From assembly GCA_021323835.1 (NCBI GenBank), contig JAJPKI010000356.1, positions 1 through 6,738 on the forward strand: a DNA stretch of 6,738 nt. Reading direction: 5' to 3'. Numbering within the stretch: the stretch's first letter is position 1; each line of letters opens with the position of its first letter. The notes below the pieces were generated by a model, which made no database searches, was not told the origin of the DNA, and saw only the letters and a list, made by a program, of their open reading frames with translations. A program made the translations under genes and the position numbers. This document shows, piece by piece, positions 6,274 to 6,738 of this stretch. The stretch comes from Verrucomicrobiota bacterium (lineage in GTDB: Bacteria; Verrucomicrobiota; Verrucomicrobiia; Limisphaerales; UBA11358).

Positions 6274-6301
6274 TTTTGCGATGACAAATTAACTTCTGTG
6301 C

Positions 6302-6738
6302 GTGCTTAAAATTGGCGACAAAATTTCTTTGACGATTCACGACATCGCGTTCGGCGGCGAAGGCGTCGGACGAATTGATGAACTGGTCGTGTTCGTTCCG
6401 TTTGTTCTCGTCGGCGAAATTGTCGAAGCAGAAATCACCGAATTGAAAAAGAATTTTGCCCGCGCGAAATTATTGCGCATTGAAAAATCTTCGCCGGAAC
6501 GCGTCGAGCCGCCGTGTGTCTATTTCGGCAAATGCGGCGGCTGCCAATACCAGCACATTTCCTACGCCGAACAATTGCGCATCAAGCACAAACAGATTTG
6601 CGATTTATTTGAGCGCGTCGGAAAAATTGCCCTTGCAGGCGGCCACCCAGACAAAATCGCGCCGGTCATCGGCTGTCCGCAACCTTACGGTTATCGCAAT
6701 CGCATCATGATTCGCAGCCAATGGAACAAGCCGGAGCA
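6302..6738 (+). CDS. TrmA/RlmD-family RNA (uracil-5-)methyltransferase, N-terminal part
   Basis: The only plus-strand gene. The 145 visible residues run off the right edge with no stop; the family is usually about 380-450 residues. Residues 1-60 look like a TRAM RNA-binding domain (KIGDKISLTIHDIAFGGEGVGR, in part residues 3-24, then the PFVLVGEIVEAEI strands). C72, C78 and C81 follow the C-x5-C-x2-C pattern of the family's 4Fe-4S cluster within VYFGKCGGCQYQH, and the fourth cysteine would lie downstream. QLRIKHKQI (91-99) and YGYRNRIMI (129-137) are also typical. The missing part should hold the SAM-binding Rossmann domain and catalytic cysteine. The start is the first usable codon, GTG 6302, since an in-frame TAA sits at 6290-6292. 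No Shine-Dalgarno is evident. The enzyme methylates U in rRNA or tRNA; which target cannot be told here. Confidence 0.88.
   Translation, partial: MLKIGDKISLTIHDIAFGGEGVGRIDELVVFVPFVLVGEIVEAEITELKKNFARAKLLRIEKSSPERVEPPCVYFGKCGGCQYQHISYAEQLRIKHKQICDLFERVGKIALAGGHPDKIAPVIGCPQPYGYRNRIMIRSQWNKPE

Noticed and set aside
6257..6276. The inverted repeat followed by T-rich sequence read as a terminator
   Set aside because: The stem is almost only A-T pairs and both flanking genes point away from it, so no transcript is expected to end there.
6224..6340. A 39-residue upstream extension of the phosphodiesterase-like protein from ATG 6340
   Set aside because: It would overlap the start of the divergent methyltransferase by 39 nt, cover the whole intergenic region, and has no family resemblance. 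GTG 6223 fits the conserved N-terminus.
1..6738. Signs of mobile elements, CRISPR arrays, tRNA genes or a defence system
   Set aside because: No transposase, integrase, regularly spaced repeats, terminal inverted repeats, cloverleaf or toxin/antitoxin-like genes were found. Every gene fits surface-glycan synthesis or RNA modification.

Overview
The window reads as one edge of a cell-surface polysaccharide (LPS O-antigen, capsule or exopolysaccharide) locus in a probably Gram-negative bacterium. Eight genes run head-to-tail on the minus strand from about 6223 down past position 1. A single housekeeping-type gene diverges on the plus strand at the right edge. Base composition looks mid-range, with many A and T runs, and most starts lack a good Shine-Dalgarno sequence. 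That style would suit Verrucomicrobiota or a similar group, but this is a low-confidence impression from the text alone.

Minus strand, in transcription order: a glycerophosphodiester-phosphodiesterase/PI-PLC-like TIM-barrel protein (6223-5546), a small cupin (5541-5188), a HAD-IA hydrolase of the beta-phosphoglucomutase type (5181-4549), two tandem paralogous sugar-nucleotidyltransferase-fold proteins (4547-3801 and 3804-3046), a GT2-type glycosyltransferase (3049-2237), a WavE-like LPS synthesis protein (2209-1199) and a Wzx/MATE-type flippase (1184 to beyond 1, C-terminus missing). Spacings are 4, 6, 1, -4, -4, 27 and 14 nt, so this is very probably one operon. Two of the junctions are ATGA stop/start overlaps. 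No terminator is visible and the operon continues off the left edge.

Plus strand: the N-terminal third or so of a TrmA/RlmD-family RNA (uracil-5-)methyltransferase with a TRAM domain and iron-sulfur cysteines (6302 to beyond 6738).

The 78-bp gap between the divergent genes (6224-6301) holds a perfect TATAAT box only 6 nt before the GTG of the first operon gene, and a perfect 7-bp-arm inverted repeat further upstream. This could be a leaderless promoter with an operator.

How the genes may work together (inference): the HAD enzyme, cupin, two nucleotidyltransferases and phosphodiesterase-like protein would make or edit an activated, possibly phosphorylated, sugar or polyol. The GT2 and WavE proteins would build it into a lipid-linked glycan, and the flippase would move that glycan across the inner membrane. 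The least conventional points are the pair of nucleotidyltransferases, one with an altered phosphate-binding signature, and the phosphodiesterase-like protein in a glycan assembly operon. No phage, transposon, CRISPR, tRNA or rRNA signal was seen, and no stretch over 300 bases lacks a gene.
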